The notes: generated from the letters alone by a model not told the origin. A stretch of DNA of 64,000 nucleotides from Notamacropus eugenii (GCF_028372415.1 NC_092872.1:258875008-258939007), one strand, 5' to 3'. Numbered from the stretch's first letter, positions 1-12,620 are shown. A program made the numbers and translations.

Positions 1-47
1 GGATGGATGGATGGATGGATGGATGGATAGGTGGATGGATAAATGGA
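1..47. repeat. (GGAT)n simple repeat
   Basis: The window opens with about eleven GGAT units with a few substitutions. The tract probably continues to the left of the window. Confidence 0.9.
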
Positions 48-3000
48 CTCTGCTAAGTACTTTACAAATATTATCTCATTTAAATGAATGAAAAGGAATT
101 TGGTAAGCCCTTTCTCCATGCCAGGCGTTGTTCTGAGAACCTTACTATAGGGAGGAGGGAGACAGGTCACCCTGAGCTTGATAGAAGGTTTGCTTCAGTA
201 TAAATGACCCATTAGAAGGTGGGCTGATTTAGAAACTGAGAGAAGGTGATGTGATTGGGGAGATGCTGCATTAATTATTTGGTTACCAAGGTAACCATAA
301 ACCTCATTGGAAGCAGAGTCATGGAGGGCACAAGAGAGACTCATCAGCAGGAGCGGCTCCCTCCCCACCCCAAAAAAATGATAATTTTGTTCATTACTGA
401 CCCTCATTGCTTAAGTCAGTTTGGCACCTTGGAAATTTCTCAAGAAAATGGAAAACCATGATCAGGGTGTCTTCTTTGCCGGCCTGAAATAATCACCTCT
501 AACAATATTAATGTTTCTCTTTGAAATTTTGAATGGTAAAGTAGAGAAGGGGTTAGTAGTCAGAGACTAAACCCAGGCTAGAACTAAGCAGTAGCTGAAA
601 GTCGTTGCAATCAGAGAGGGAAGGCACAAATCACCTTTGCAATTTTGCTTCAGATGAGAGTTTTTCCTAATGTTAACATGTAAGTCTAGGTAACTAGTGC
701 TGGATCGCTATTGCAGTTTTCAGTAGTTAATTTTTATAGAAGAAACGCTGGCTAGGTTGTAAGAAGAGGGTTCTCAGACATCAGTTACTTCCTGAGTAGG
801 TCTACCATCCACCTGGTGGCATTTAGTCATGGTCCTGACCTGGGCCCTAGAAGAACCCCACCATGGTCTGGCTCACTTACCTTGTACAGTCAGCCCTATT
901 TCAGCATGACAGCAAACATTCTTCATGCTCCCAGCAAAGCAGCCGGGGCCTCCTTGCTCAATGGCCCTGATCATCCAACAGACCCACGTAGTCTCTAGCT
1001 GGCTTCTTTTGCTGTATTTCTTGAACACTGCCCGCCCCAGTATCACCCTCACTCTTTCCAGTGGCACTCTCATTCATGTGTGTGCATGCAACCACACACA
1101 CACCTGCCTCTTCTCTTTTTGCTGACTTTGGTGACCCTTACAAAACACATTGCTCTCGTGCTGTTGCACTAAATTTCTGACATCTACCTAATTTGTCATG
1201 TTCTGTGAACGGCTCTCAAACCGTTGTTTTGGTTTTTGAAGATGTCATCTTCCCTGAAAATAGTTTCTTCTGCCGGTTAGCTCAAGTAGGGGTTTTTCAA
1301 GTACCATGATTTATTTTATCCTAGGCTTTCTAATAAGCTAATTCTCCAGGCCTCTAATTAATTAGCTCTCTTTAAATCCTTCCCAGTTTGGTCTATGTTC
1401 ATTTTTTCAAAAAATTGAATGACTGCATAATAGATTTCTTTGATTGTTTTCTCCTTTCCTGACTGAATGCAGGGTTTGATTGCAGTTGTGATCATTATTC
1501 CACAGTGGTTCTATCACACACTCTAGACTTCTCTTTCATGGAGTAATGCTCCCATCTTGTGGACCTTGGGAATATTGTTCCCACAGTGGGTTAAAGACAC
1601 AGTATGGTCTCTTAAACAGGTTATTTCACTGGAAATTGATGGTTAACTGGTTGAAATTAAGCTAATCTCTGACCATGGCTAAGGTTTCCCACCCCTCTAA
1701 AAAGGTTTCAAGTGACATTTATAGGCAAGGCTTCTTTTAAGTTTGGTGTCTGTGCCCTGGCAGTCTGATGATGCCTAAGGACCACCTCTCAGAATCATGT
1801 GTTTAAATGTATCACGCATAGGAGTAAAGGAAACCAATTATGTTGAAATATAATAGAAAAAATATTTAGAAAGCAAATTCAAGAAAGCGAAGTTAAAAAC
1901 TTCCATTTTAAAGAATACCAGTGATTTTTTATCTAGTCAGTCATTTAACCTTCTTACTTTGTGTTAGATTCTGTACTAAGCAGGATACAACTTGAAAACA
2001 AAAGACAATTTTTACAAAAACATTCTGCTGGAAGGCCCACATGTACAGAAATAGGTATATACAGGATATACACCAAGTGGGTGGAAATGATGGGGTGCTT
2101 GGGTGCCTGTGCTTGGACCCCAATTCTGAAATTATATTTCTCTCTCAAAATCATTTCTCCCTAACCTCAAAACACTGTCTCGGGCAGTTTCTGTCCAGCT
2201 CAAGGACAGCCTGTCCCAACAAAAACCATTCTCTCTCTTCCTGGTACAGTAGCCAGCTGCTCCTATAGAATTTATTAGTCTGAACTGGCTGTGCACTGGG
2301 TCATAACGACATTTACTACTCACTGACCTATCATACGTATGCTAGACTTAGACACACATATACTCCCTTACGTTTATCTTGTCTAACACGACATTGGTGA
2401 GAGCAGTCTGGGTATTACTTAGTCAGTCCTGACTGTTTAGTTGACTTAGTAACATTTCAGGCCTAAAACCACGCCTCCATGTGGCCCCACTTTGGGCTAT
2501 TTAACTCTGGGTAAAATACCTGCACAGTAGGTACTAAAAGTACATGTTCCTTTAAAAACTAACCACTCCCTGATTCCACCCTGAATCACCTAGTTAGCAT
2601 ATTTGGCACATGTTTACTGTAGAATATCCTACATAAACTTTACCTATACCCCATTAAAATCTCAGATTGCCTAAGAACTATTGCCTTCTGAAAAGTGTAA
2701 TAAGTCTTTACCACCTTGACCTCAAGAATGCTTGAGTCTGCGAATTCTTTTCCAGATAGTACATGCAGGGAACGCCAGTCTTGGGGCTCTTCTATCTTTC
2801 CATCCCTCTTCAGAAGAGAGGAAGGTTCTAGTACCTGGTAGACTCCTGCAGAAGATGCCACTTGAGCTGAGTCTTGAGGGGTCCCTGAGATTCTAAAGGG
2901 CAGAGGGGAGGAGGGGCAATTGTGGGCTCAGGGATGTCCAGGCAAAAGTGTAGATGAGGAATTAATTCTAATAGATAATGGCCAGTTTTTTACTCTGTGT

Positions 3001-3604
3001 ATCAAATTCAGTCTACGTTCCCAGGCGACTTGTCCCATGCAGTTGTCTAACTTGGTGGGGCTGGGAGTTTGAACTTTGTTGTGGGGGTATCTGGCCCAGA
3101 AGCATAAATAAGCTGCATGGGCATTATCAGGGTCTTAAGTGAGGGCCCAGGTAGTCTGCTTGCTGCTTAGACTTGAGCAAGGGATAGATGAGGGTGTCAG
3201 AACAGCTCCTGCCTCATCACCTGCAGACTTGTCTCTTTCTAGCTTAGCTGCCTCTTGCTTGTATTCAAAATGCCAAAGCCATCCTTGTGTCTTCTTTCCT
3301 TTGGCGATATCGGAGATAACTTGGCACCGACACTGATGATGGTGCTTGGGAGGAAGTCAGGTCACTGGGTGTGATTACATAGAGATCCACCATTCTCTAG
3401 TCACTGGCCATCTTGGTTCTGTGCCTAACAATGCTTTTCCCAAACAGCCTTTGCTTAAGCGTCCTTTTTAAAAAAGAAAGATGCGGATGCATTGACTGAG
3501 CCTTCCCCCCTTCACTCTTAACCTTGTAGAACAGGATAGAGGCTTCATTCTAGAAGCTTCTGATGGTTTTGTTGTTGGGTGCTGTATTCCTTTGACTGGA
3601 GAGG
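48..3604. other. PPA1 intron sequence, no gene seen
   Basis: I see no exon and no long open frame here. I looked for the missing N-terminal exons of PPA1 (roughly residues 1-41) and did not recognise them. The stretch is of mixed composition with a short CA run near 1,095. Diffuse MIR-like remnants are likely, but I cannot give firm boundaries. Confidence 0.5.
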
Positions 3605-3730
3605 CAGTGGAGAGAAATGTGACCTTGGAGTCAGGAGGGCGAGTTCAAGTCCTGACAGTCACATATGGGCTTGTGACCATACAGCGAGTTATTTCATCTC
3701 TCTGCCCTAGGCAGCTCTCTAAGCTGCTAA
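3605..3730 (+). repeat. MIR-family SINE remnant
   Basis: The order is typical of a MIR in sense orientation: a 'gtggagagaaatgtgacctt' start, then 'gagttcaagtcctgaca', then 'gagttatttcatctctctg'. It is diverged. Confidence 0.6.
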
Positions 3731-3965
3731 TAATAGCTTGCATTTGTATTGGGCTTTAAGATTTATACATATTTTATCTTACTTGATCCTTGCAACATCC
3801 CTAGAAGGGGAGGTGCAGTTAGGATCCTCATTTTACACTTAAGGAAATTGAGTCAGACTTGCCTTAACTGACTTACTTGCATAGTATCACACAGCTAATT
3901 AATATGTCGCTTAGAACTTGAACCCAGGTTTTTCTGATTGCAAGGCCAGCCCTTCTATCCTCTGC
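3728..3965 (-). repeat. MIR/CORE-type SINE, antisense
   Basis: This carries the antisense MIR order: 'cattttacacttaaggaaattgag', then 'cacacagctaatta', then 'cttgaacccaggtttttctg'. It directly abuts a sense-oriented copy on its left. Confidence 0.7.
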
Positions 3966-4699
3966 ACCTTCTCCTGGGAAGAGTCACCAGTCAGACCTGG
4001 GTAAAGGAAATTTCTAGGCTGAGTTCCCTACTCCCAATTAAACAGCAGACCCAGGACCCATATGCAATCAGTCCTCCTCCTTTGTTCCCCTCCCTCCAAT
4101 GCTTTTGTTTGTTGTTGTTTTGTGTCATTCTTGCTGAAGATCTAATTTGCCAGTGGAAAGCCAGCATTTAAACAGAGAAGTGATTCTAGTAAATACGGTG
4201 CTGTGACTTGGTTAGGGTTCTGTATGAAGGGGGAGGGGAGCAAGCAGATTTTAGTGAGTGTAGGCCCCTGGGGGTGTTGACTTGGCAGACTTCATACTCA
4301 TCCCCTAGTTCTGCCCTTGTTTGAAAACATGTGGGGGGGCATTTCAGAAGTCCTCTCAGTTGAGTAAGATGGATGCTCTTGAGTCTTAGTCATTCCATAA
4401 ACTTTATTTACCTGCCATGTGCAGTATCCTGTTCTCAGTCCTAGATTAGGTATCCCTGATCTTGAGCAGTTTACAGTCCAGTTGTGTGGCTCATGTAGAA
4501 TAGAGAGAATATGTAGGAAGATGTAGGAATATGTATGTAGATGTAGAAGTGGTCAAGGACTTAAAAGAGGCAGGAAAAAGGAGGCGAAATCATTTGTGGC
4601 TCATGGAGCTGCATGGAGGAGGTGAGAGGGAGTGGCAAGGGTGGAGAAGTAACATTCCAGGCCCATGAAGGGAAATCAGGAACCTCAGACACCAAGTAC

Positions 4700-4870
4700 A
4701 ACCCTTCCATTTTATGGTTGCCAGCTGTTACTATAGATGAGGAAACTGAGGTTCAGAGAGCATAAATGACTTGCCGAGGATCACACATCTAGTTTGTGGC
4801 GGCATTTGGGATTTGAACCTCAGTCTTTTTGACTCAGTGTCCAGTGCTTTAGCCATTACTCCATGTTTCC
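4700..4870 (-). repeat. MIR/CORE-type SINE, antisense
   Basis: The motifs 'gatgaggaaactgaggttca', 'gacttgccgaggatcacaca' and 'gatttgaacctcagtc' appear in the order of an antisense MIR core. The ends are approximate. Confidence 0.65.
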
Positions 4871-5689
4871 TGTTGAGATTCAGAATACATTTGGGGATGG
4901 GTGTGGAGTGATGGGAGATAGCTCTGCCCTGGGTGGTTGGGACCAGGTTATAGATGGCCCTGAATGGAAGGCTAAGAAATTTGGACTTCCATTGGAAATT
5001 TGCGAATAGTGAAATGAAATAGTCAGACCCATTCCTGGGGAAGATTCCACAGCCAGCAATGTGATGAATAAGCGGGCCTTTTGAAGGCCATTGTAGACTA
5101 GTCCATGCAATGGGTCATTAGGAGCTGGACTAGCATGGGAGACTTGCTTGTTTTGAAGCAAACCTGTTGGATCTTATTTTTCACAAGTCTTCAGATGACT
5201 TATGGTGCCAGCTGAGCACAAACCCTAGCAGCTCTTACCAAACTAGAAAGGCCATGGGCACTGGCACGTATCTGTATGCCAGGACTAGCCCAGTAAGTGC
5301 AGAAAGGCCCATCCACAGAATGCCAGCGCTAGCTGACATAGTCTTTGGCCATAGAAACCAGTTAGAGAGCCCAGAACTTAGAAATTTGGAAGACTAGACA
5401 CTGATTACTTTTGAAGGCACCTCACTGAAAGCAAACAAGTGAGTAGAAGGACACGTTTTCCTGAGTAGCCTGAACAGCCTCTAGAGGCAGTTGTGGGATG
5501 ATCACAGTCCTCTGGGAGGATGTACCCCAATCTTTCCAGGTGATAGCCTTGAATGACCACTGCTTAATTAGATGTGCACATCCTAGTATGTTTATTTGTT
5601 AAAAATCAGCCTCCTCACTTTGTAGTAATGTCTTCTCTTTGAATATCTGCTAACAGTAAAAGTCAGTCAAGAGCACAGGAAAATGACTA

Positions 5690-6062
5690 GCTTAGATGAA
5701 AGAGATAGTTTCAGAGAATCTTGAAGATTTGTATGAACTGATGCATGGTGAAATGAGCAAAACCAGGAGAACATTTCATATTACAGTATTGTAAAAACAG
5801 TTTTGAAAGATTTAGGAACTCTGATGAATGCCATGACCAATCACAGTTACAGGGGACTAAGGAAGCAGGCTCCCCACCTCCTCAGAGAGAGGTGGACTCG
5901 AGTTGCAGAATGAGACACATTTTCCAGCACATCTCCAATGGGAATTTGTTTTGCTTGATTATACAAATCTGTCAGTACAAGAGTTCTCCTCCCCTCAGGG
6001 GAGGTGAGAGGGAGAAAAATAATCTTGATAATTGAAAATAAAGTTTTCATTAATAAAATGAA
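5690..6062 (+). mobile_element. L1 3'-end fragment, sense
   Basis: This matches the tail of a marsupial-type L1. It starts with the 'gtatgaactgatgc..ggtgaaatgagcaaaaccag' segment at the end of ORF2. A 3' untranslated part follows, with 'gaatttgttttgcttgatta' and an A-rich end with AATAAA near 6,040. Only the last ~370 bases remain. It ends about 120 bases before a PPA1 exon without touching the splice site. Confidence 0.7.
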
Positions 6063-6183
6063 CACCTTAGCTTTGGGTCAACAACATGAAGTTGCCCCCT
6101 GGGGTGAGATGTAGGTTACTCACATCATATGAGTTTTAGGAGCAACTGTCCCCTCACCTTCTGCCTTTTGTCTTTGTTTTCAG

Positions 6184-6237
6184 AATGTGTTTCACATGGT
6201 TGTGGAAGTACCTCGATGGACAAATGCAAAGATGGAG
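6184..6237 (+). CDS. PPA1: PPA1 exon, first one in the window (54 bp)
   Basis: This exon encodes NVFHMVVEVPRWTNAKME, which corresponds to about residues 42-59 of human PPA1. It is bounded by a TTTTCAG acceptor and a GTAATC donor and starts and ends on codon boundaries. Cytosolic inorganic pyrophosphatase hydrolyses pyrophosphate to two phosphates with Mg2+, which pulls many biosynthetic reactions forward. The VVEVPRW..AK.E block carries family I active-site residues: a Glu in VEVPRW and the Lys and Glu of AKME, equivalent to Glu48, Lys56 and Glu58 of the yeast enzyme. The first residue is Asn where human has Asp. The exons upstream of this one are not in the window. Confidence 0.96.
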
Positions 6238-6419
6238 GTAATCGCTCTCTTTTGGTAGGAGGGCTGATGGCATTTTTTATCCAGAGGCATCAGACTCAGT
6301 GAAATCTCACTTCCTTTGGCATTCCCATCTGGCTTCAGCAATCCTTTCTGGCCTGCCCCATGTGTCCTTGTAGACACTAGCCAGCGGGGATGCTAGTCCT
6401 GGGCTTGCAGCTAGTCTCT

Positions 6420-6530
6420 GTCGCACTCTGAGCCACAGTTTCCTCATCTGTAAAATGGGGATAACCATTCTTGCCCTATCTAGGTATTGTGAAGGAAGCT
6501 CTTTGTAACCCTTAAAATGCTCTCTCATGT
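6420..6530 (+). repeat. MIR-family SINE remnant
   Basis: The motif 'cacagtttcctcatctgtaa' followed by 'aatggggataacc' and 'aggtattgtgaaggaagctc' is the 3' half of a sense MIR. Confidence 0.7.
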
Positions 6531-6639
6531 GAATGATTATTTCCCAGGCTGCTTTCTGGACTCACCTGCCACCCTCCCCACCCCCCATTGTCATTCCTTT
6601 CATTCCATTCCTCCACCTCTACTCAGTCTTTTAAAGGCC

Positions 6640-6790
6640 TAGAATTTAGAGTTGGAATGGTCCTAAGATCATCCAGTTTAACCACTACGTTTTACAGATG
6701 AGGAAACAGGCACAGAGAGACTCAGCCATTTAACAGTGAACAGGAGACCTTGACTTCAAGTCCAGGTGCTCTGATTCTGAATTGAATACT
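6640..6790 (-). repeat. CORE-SINE remnant, antisense
   Basis: 'ggaatggtcctaagatcatc' leads into 'ttttacagatgaggaaacag' and 'cagagagactcagccattta'. This layout recurs across the window as an antisense SINE core. Confidence 0.6.
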
Positions 6791-6862
6791 TTTACCTGAG
6801 TACCCTTATCCTGAGCTTAGAAGGTCAGATGGTTTTCAGGTGGACCTTGTGGAACAGGAATT

Positions 6863-7805
6863 TTTTTTTTTATATTAATTTTATTTATTTTCAGGGTTCT
6901 ACAATCATTACCATATAACTTAGATTTTTTTCCCACTACCTCCCCCCTCCTTCCCTGAGACAGCATACAATTTTATATAGGTTCTATACATACATACCTG
7001 TTAAATACATTTTCACTATAGTCATGCTGTGTAGAAGAATTATAATGAATGGGAGAAATCATATAACAAACCAAAATATAATATACACAAAAAAAATGAT
7101 CTGCTATATTCTATGACTGAATTCCATAGTTCTTTCTCTTGGATATTGAAGGCATTTTGCCTTAAAAGACCATTGGAAATTTTTTTAAGTCCTTACATTG
7201 CTACAAAGATTCAAGTCTACCAGAAAAAGGTCTCGCACACTGTGGTCATTGCTGTGCACAAGGTTCTCCTGGTTCTGCTCCTTTCGCTTAGCATCAGATC
7301 ATATAAGTCTTTCCAGGCCCTTCTGAAGTCGTCCTGTTCATCATTTCTTATAGCACAATAGTATTCCATTACATTCATATACCATAATTTATTCAGCCAT
7401 TCCCCAGTAGATGAGCATCCCCTTGATTTTCAGTTTTTGGCCACCACAAAGAGAGCTGCTATAAATATTTTTGTACATGTGGGACCCTTTCCTATTTTTA
7501 TGATCACTTGGGGATACAGTCCTAGAAGTGGTATTGCTGGGTCAAAGGGTATGCATATTTTTGTAGCCCTTTGGGCATAGTTCCAAATTGCTCTCCAGAA
7601 TGGTTGGATCAGCTCACAACTCCACCAACAATGTATTAGTGTTCCAACTCTCCCACATCCTCTCCAACATTTATCATCTTCCTGTTCTGTGATGTTTGCC
7701 AATCTGATAGGTATGATGTACTACCTCAGAATTGTTTTGTTTGCATCTCTAATCAAAAGTGATTTAGAGCATTTTTTCATATGACTATAGATATCTTTAA
7801 TTTCT
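6863..7805 (-). mobile_element. 5'-truncated L1 (3' UTR plus ORF2 C-terminus), antisense
   Basis: This 943-bp insertion is flanked by a perfect 10-bp target-site duplication, AACAGGAATT, at 6,853-6,862 and 7,806-7,815. A T-rich tail follows the left copy, as expected for an antisense element. Read on the - strand, the part around 7,430-7,702 encodes the typical L1 ORF2 C-terminal region, with 'CWRGCGRVGTLIHCWWSCEL' followed by a 'FDPAIPLLGLYP' block. No endonuclease or reverse transcriptase domain is present. It lies in the PPA1 intron between the first two exons of the window. Confidence 0.9.
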
Positions 7806-7985
7806 AACAGGAATTCTTTCTTGTTCATCTCTTATTTCTCCTGCCACATAAATGGCTGTGATTTTAAAACAGCAAATCGGGCCTCTTATTTTATTACTGT
7901 AGCATAGACATTTCCCTTCCCAAATCCCTGTCTGAATAGCATCTCCCAGCAAACCTACCACACAGCATGGTTCTGTTTGTTTCAG

Positions 7986-8105
7986 ATTGCCACGAAGGAT
8001 CCTTTAAATCCAATTAAGCAAGATGTCAAAAAGGGAAAACTCCGCTATATTGCCAATGTCTTCCCTCACAAAGGTTATATCTGGAACTACGGGGCCATCC
8101 CTCAG
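7986..8105 (+). CDS. PPA1: PPA1 exon (120 bp)
   Basis: This exon encodes 40 residues, from [20 protein letters not shown] through [11 protein letters not shown], about residues 60-99 of human PPA1. It has a TTTCAG acceptor and a GTACGT donor and is in phase 0 on both sides. The KKGKLRY block holds the conserved Arg that binds phosphate, and GYIWNYG holds a conserved active-site Tyr (yeast Arg78 and Tyr93). 'VFPHKG' resembles yeast 'CFPHHG' where human has 'LFPYKG'. PPA2, the mitochondrial paralogue, differs at several places here, so PPA1 is the better call. Confidence 0.97.
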
Positions 8106-8189
8106 GTACGTTCCTATGCCATGAATGAAGAGGCTCGTGTGCTTACTGTGCGCAGAGTATTGTGTTCAGCAATAGGGGTGCAACAGAAA

Positions 8190-8290
8190 AGCCGAACAAT
8201 GAGTATTTACTAAACAGCTACTTCGTGCCAAGCCCTGGGGACGCAGAGAAGGGCAAAAGATGACCCCTGCCCTCCTGGACACCCTGTGGA
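8190..8290 (+). repeat. SINE remnant ('tactgtgtgccaggcact' family)
   Basis: 'agtatttactaaacagctac', 'cgtgccaagccctggggac' and 'tgacccctgccctcctggac' follow the layout of a dispersed repeat seen at least six times in this window (for example 9,450, 10,640, 17,340, 22,130, 27,310 and 29,775). Confidence 0.55.
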
Positions 8291-9449
8291 AGAGTTTGGT
8301 TGCCACTCACATGGGGAGGTTCATGATCCTTAGGAGGCCCTGACACTGGCCTGGGCCAGGATTTGCAGGGCCCTCTGGATCATCGAAGACAGGGCAGAGT
8401 CACCCGATGTTTAACTCAAGCTTGTAACAGTACTCCCCTAAAAAGAGCACATGCAGAACTGAATGTTGGTCACAGTAGAATTTAAATATCATGTCAGGGG
8501 AATAAGTGATCTTGATGACAAGTTAAAGTGAGTAATCTGGGAGGTGAGGATCCACGCTCATCCCCAGGTAACTGGCTTTGATCCAGTGGTCCTGGACTGT
8601 TGTCATTACATGGGAAGTGATTCTAGGCTTTGGAAGGCTCCTCACCAAGGCACTGGAGTGGGTGGAGCATGCGACTGAGGAATGATGGGAGGCACCTGAA
8701 AGGGGAGGGGTCCTTAATATGTGTTTTTTGCATTGTGGAATGATGGTAAAGCCTGAGTGTTTGGGCCAGACCTTGGAGGTGTGAGGATTTTTGGCAGAGC
8801 TGAGGGACCATGGGTGTGGAATACTGCCTGTGATGTAAACTTGTTCACCGTGTGAGTTTTACTGCCTGGAATTGACCTGATTTGCTAAACTGGTGTTTTT
8901 TTCCTCTTTTTATTCTTTGTTATAAGGGATGTCACTGTGGGGGAAAGAAGAAGGGATGAGTTTTTGGGAGATGTAGATGATTGTGATGATATGATTTGTG
9001 TATTCAGTAAAATCTGGAGTTAGCTAAAATAAAAAACAAATAAGGCTCATTGTGAAGTGGAATCATATCTTTTAGTTCTTGCTTGATGAGGTTCATGCTG
9101 GAGCTTTTGTTTATGGAAGAGTTCTGAATCATTATTCAGATGAGAAAAAGAAGTGATGGAGGTGTTTTCATCTCTTCTGGCAAAGCTGGTTCCTGAGCTA
9201 GCTGAGTAGACCACCGTGCCAGTGTCTAGTCCTCATTCACTGCTAGCCAGGTCTGAGATTGGGCCCAGCTGCTCAGAGCCTGTGCTTACCTCCCGCAAGA
9301 CCTTCCTGCTGTGACTCAGACTGGACCGAATTCTGGGAGGGTAGCAGGTGACCATCTGACTCTTCCCTTCCTTGCAGACCCTAGGAAGCCAAGCCCTGTG
9401 GAGAGGAACTGTGCCCGGGATCCATGTGCATATCTAGACCAGGGCCACA

Positions 9450-9545
9450 GATATTTATTTAGAGTATGACTCTGTTCCAGGCACTGAGGCTACAGTAATG
9501 AAAGGAGGCAGGCCCTGCCCTCAGGGACCTTTCAGTCACCCGGGG
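9450..9545 (+). repeat. SINE remnant (same family as 8,190)
   Basis: 'gatatttatttagagtatga', 'gttccaggcactgaggctac' and 'ggccctgccctcagggacct' are present in order. Confidence 0.6.
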
Positions 9546-10357
9546 TGGGTGGTGTCTGTAATTGTATGATAATGTGATGAGGGCAGTTGGCAAAAGATTA
9601 ATATTGCCAGCCTCTCACCATATCTGTGTGCACGCTTTCATTTTTGGTTTGGGCTGTGACATTCTTGGCTAGAGTGTTAGCCTTGGGGTTAGGGAGACCC
9701 AGGGAAGTCAATGATGGTGATTTGCATTGATGGAGAAAGGTCATGGACCGAAGCTCCCCACACTCATAAGCAGAAGGTTGGCTGGAGGGTGTGTATTTTT
9801 TAACCATTGCAGCCTAAGGCCTCTTCAGTTTGCTGTGTGTGGGGAAGAGGGAGTACTTACCACAACAGAATGGGTACTTGAAGTCTACCAGGAGAATTCA
9901 CTTATAAGAAAAATACTTGACACCTTGTGGTCCTTGGCCCTTTCCAGAACTGATGGAGAAACCCTTAAAAGTCCTATCTGCAGAGCTCCTTCAGAATGAC
10001 AGGATAGCCATCCCTCCTCCACGCTCCTCCTGCCGTGGCCCCAGGCTGGCAATGGAAGCCAGCTCCATGTACTTTGGAGCTCTGCAGGGCCTTGGCCAGG
10101 ATATTTGAGGACCTGGGATTCTGACAAAAGCACACGTTTCTCCAGTTACTTAAAGGGCCATCCTGTGTGTTACCTCTTCCCCCAGAGCCCCGGCTAAGTC
10201 TCCTGAGTTTGTTCAGTCGGGCTCATTTGGCATGGTCTCCAGTCCCCTGGTCACCTGGTCATCATCCTTGGGTGATCCAGTTTGTCGTTATCCTTCCCAA
10301 AGTGTGGCGATCACAGAGCACAAACACAGGCTCTGTCCAGAAGGGACAGTGTGGACA

Positions 10358-10582
10358 GTGTATGTACACATACACATACACACACACACACCCTACACAC
10401 ATCACACACACACACACACACAGAGATAGACACACACAGACACATACAGACACAGACAGACACACACACAGACAGACACACACAGACACACACAGACAGA
10501 CACACACACACACAGAGACACACGGAGACACAGACACACAGACACACACACAGAGAGACACACACACAGAGAGACACAGAGA

Positions 10583-10626
<44 letters not shown>

Positions 10627-10636
10627 CCCACCCACC
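10358..10636 (+). repeat. Compound (CA)n/(CAGA)n microsatellite
   Basis: About 280 bases consist of CA runs mixed with ACAGACA and CAGAGA units, ending in a clean CA run before 10,622 and then a C-rich AAACACCC edge. Open frames across it on both strands come only from the dinucleotide repetition and are not genes. Confidence 0.97.
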
Positions 10637-10639
10637 CCC

Positions 10640-10760
10640 TAAACACATCCTCAATATTTATTAAGTACATACTGTGTGCCAGGCACCGTGACATAGAAAG
10701 TGGCAAGAGACAGTCCCTGCCCTTGAGCTCACCATCTAATGGGGGTCACCACATGCCAAC
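10640..10760 (+). repeat. SINE remnant (same family as 8,190)
   Basis: 'atttattaagtacatactgt', 'gtgccaggcaccgtgacata', 'agacagtccctgcccttgag' and 'ccatctaatgggggtcacca' form the best copy of this family in the window. It begins directly at the microsatellite. Confidence 0.7.
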
Positions 10761-11029
10761 AAATACAGGCCACCTCACTCCATCCTGTCGTTAACAAGCT
10801 GCTTCTCGTAACCCAAACATGGGACTTTTTAGGTATTCCCTGTTGAATCCCAGCTCAGTGCAGCCAAGGAATTTACAGTTGCAGAGTTTAAGCCTTTACA
10901 GGGAATTGCAGTTCTAAATGCTCAGAATCATTTTAATGAAAGTGGTTTGCTTGGAATGTTCACATCATATCTGTTTTGTTTTCTGTATGTTGATTCTACT
11001 ACATCAATGAGTTTTATTAACCAGTTTCT

Positions 11030-11400
11030 AAAATTTCATCCAATCTATGATACTATTTATAGCTTAGTTGGTATTTGTTCCCTATCCACAACCCTCCATC
11101 TCCCACCCCCGTGCTTTTGCATGCCAAGAATGCATTCCCTCTTTACCTCTACCTCTAAGAATCCCTAATTCCCTTCAAAACTTGGTGACAGCACTTTTCT
11201 TGATCTTCTCACCTGCTGAGACCTCCCCTCTCCAATCTCCTGTTCTCCAAGCAATTACCTCTATTTGTATAGACCTATATGCATAAAAGTCTCCCTGTCT
11301 AAGCTCCCTGAAGGCAGGGACTTTTGTCTAGTATCCACCAAACCTTGAACAAACAGTGCCTGGTACAGAGTAGGCACCTTATAAATGCTTCCTGGTCCAT
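11030..11400 (+). repeat. L2-like LINE 3' tail
   Basis: The end reads 'aagctccctgaaggcaggga', then 'gtgcctggtacagagtaggc' and 'accttataaatgcttcctgg', which is the classic L2/MIR 3' tail. The upstream pyrimidine-rich part resembles the copy at 53,690-54,000. Confidence 0.55.
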
Positions 11401-11647
11401 AGATTGACTTCCTCTAACTAGTAATTATCTTGATATGTCAAAATCTTTGTGGAAACTGAGGCAAATCCCAACCATCTCTAATTAACCTAAGTCTTATCTG
11501 AGGCTCAGAGATTAGATTAAATATCTTCTCCTTCAGCAGTCGGACTCTTTGACTGATTATGGGAAAACCACAAATTCTTTAACACCTTTGGAGGGAGGGG
11601 TTACCCTTGGGCCCCTATATCCCTTCATCTCTTCTTGTCGTCCTCAG

Positions 11648-11734
11648 ACTTGGGAAGATCCAGGGCATAAAGACCAGCATACCGGCTGCTGTGGGGACAA
11701 CGACCCAATTGATGTCTGTGAGATTGGGAGCAAG
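11648..11734 (+). CDS. PPA1: PPA1 exon with the pyrophosphatase signature (87 bp)
   Basis: This exon encodes 29 residues, [20 protein letters not shown] continuing IDVCEIGSK, about residues 100-128. It has a CCTCAG acceptor and a GTAACT donor, phase 0 on both sides. It holds the family I signature DNDPIDV, whose three Asp residues bind the catalytic metal ions (yeast Asp115, Asp117 and Asp120). All three are intact, so the gene looks functional. The small TGCCGDNDP stretch matches PPA1 rather than PPA2, which has TDCFGDNDP. Confidence 0.98.
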
Positions 11735-12419
11735 GTAACTGCCCTGGGGAAGCGTCCTTTATTTGGAAGGGCCCACCTACTTCCCTTCAGAAAAGGGCTT
11801 CTGTTCATTGGTGTTCAGTGGTTCTCATGGTGTTTTTTGGGTAGAGAATCAGTTGGCCTATTTTGTAGAACTAGAGTGTGATGGAATGGAGAGTTCATTG
11901 GACCCATTGGCTTCCTGCCACCCCCAACTTTACACATGTGAAAGACAGGACTCAGAGGTCACAGGGAACTGGCTTTGGTGTATTGGAAAGGACCCTGGAT
12001 TTAGCCTCACAAACCCATTTAACAGCTCCCCGTGTCTCAGCTTGCTTATCTGTAAAATGATCCGCTGAGGTGTTTGATATAAAATGTCCAATAAATCATT
12101 ATTGAATCAGCTGTTTTTTCCTCCCTAGCGAGGTAGTGTTCAAATTGGGATTAGAACCTTAGGCCCCTGACTTGGGAACCAGTGGGATTCTCTCCACCCC
12201 CCATCACATGTATAATAACAGAGAATGCTCTCTGTTCTAGGCTGCTCCAGAGGCTCAGTGTGGGCAAGCTCTGGATGGATCAATTTGGGCCCATCTTAAC
12301 GAACTCCCTGCAGATGAGAGTTGCTGTAGAAGAGGCTGGAAAAGGTACCCTCAAAGAAAGGTCCCTTTTGATCCTCTGATCATTGTGATTTAGGGCTTTG
12401 GGCCAATCACATGCTCTAG

Positions 12420-12620
12420 GGAATATTAACCAGGTGTGAACAATCCATAGGATTCTAGATGAAAGGGAAGGGACCTGAGAGGGTGCCTCATCCAGCCTCC
12501 TACTCTTCTAAAGCCCACAGGGACTAAGTGATTCAGGCTCACATGGGCAGTAAACATCTGCGTTGGGATTTGAACCCACAACCTCTGACTTGCATCCATC
12601 CCTCTTCTTACTTCCTCTGT
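12420..12620 (-). repeat. MIR/CORE-type SINE remnants, antisense
   Basis: 'gaagggacctgagagggtgc' leads to 'gggatttgaacccacaacct'. The layout is that of an antisense SINE core. A similar remnant follows at about 12,785-12,960. Confidence 0.5.

Noticed and set aside
10167..10794. Open frames of 130-170 codons across the CA/CAGA microsatellite
   Set aside because: They are His-Thr or Cys-Val repeats produced by the dinucleotide tract on both strands.
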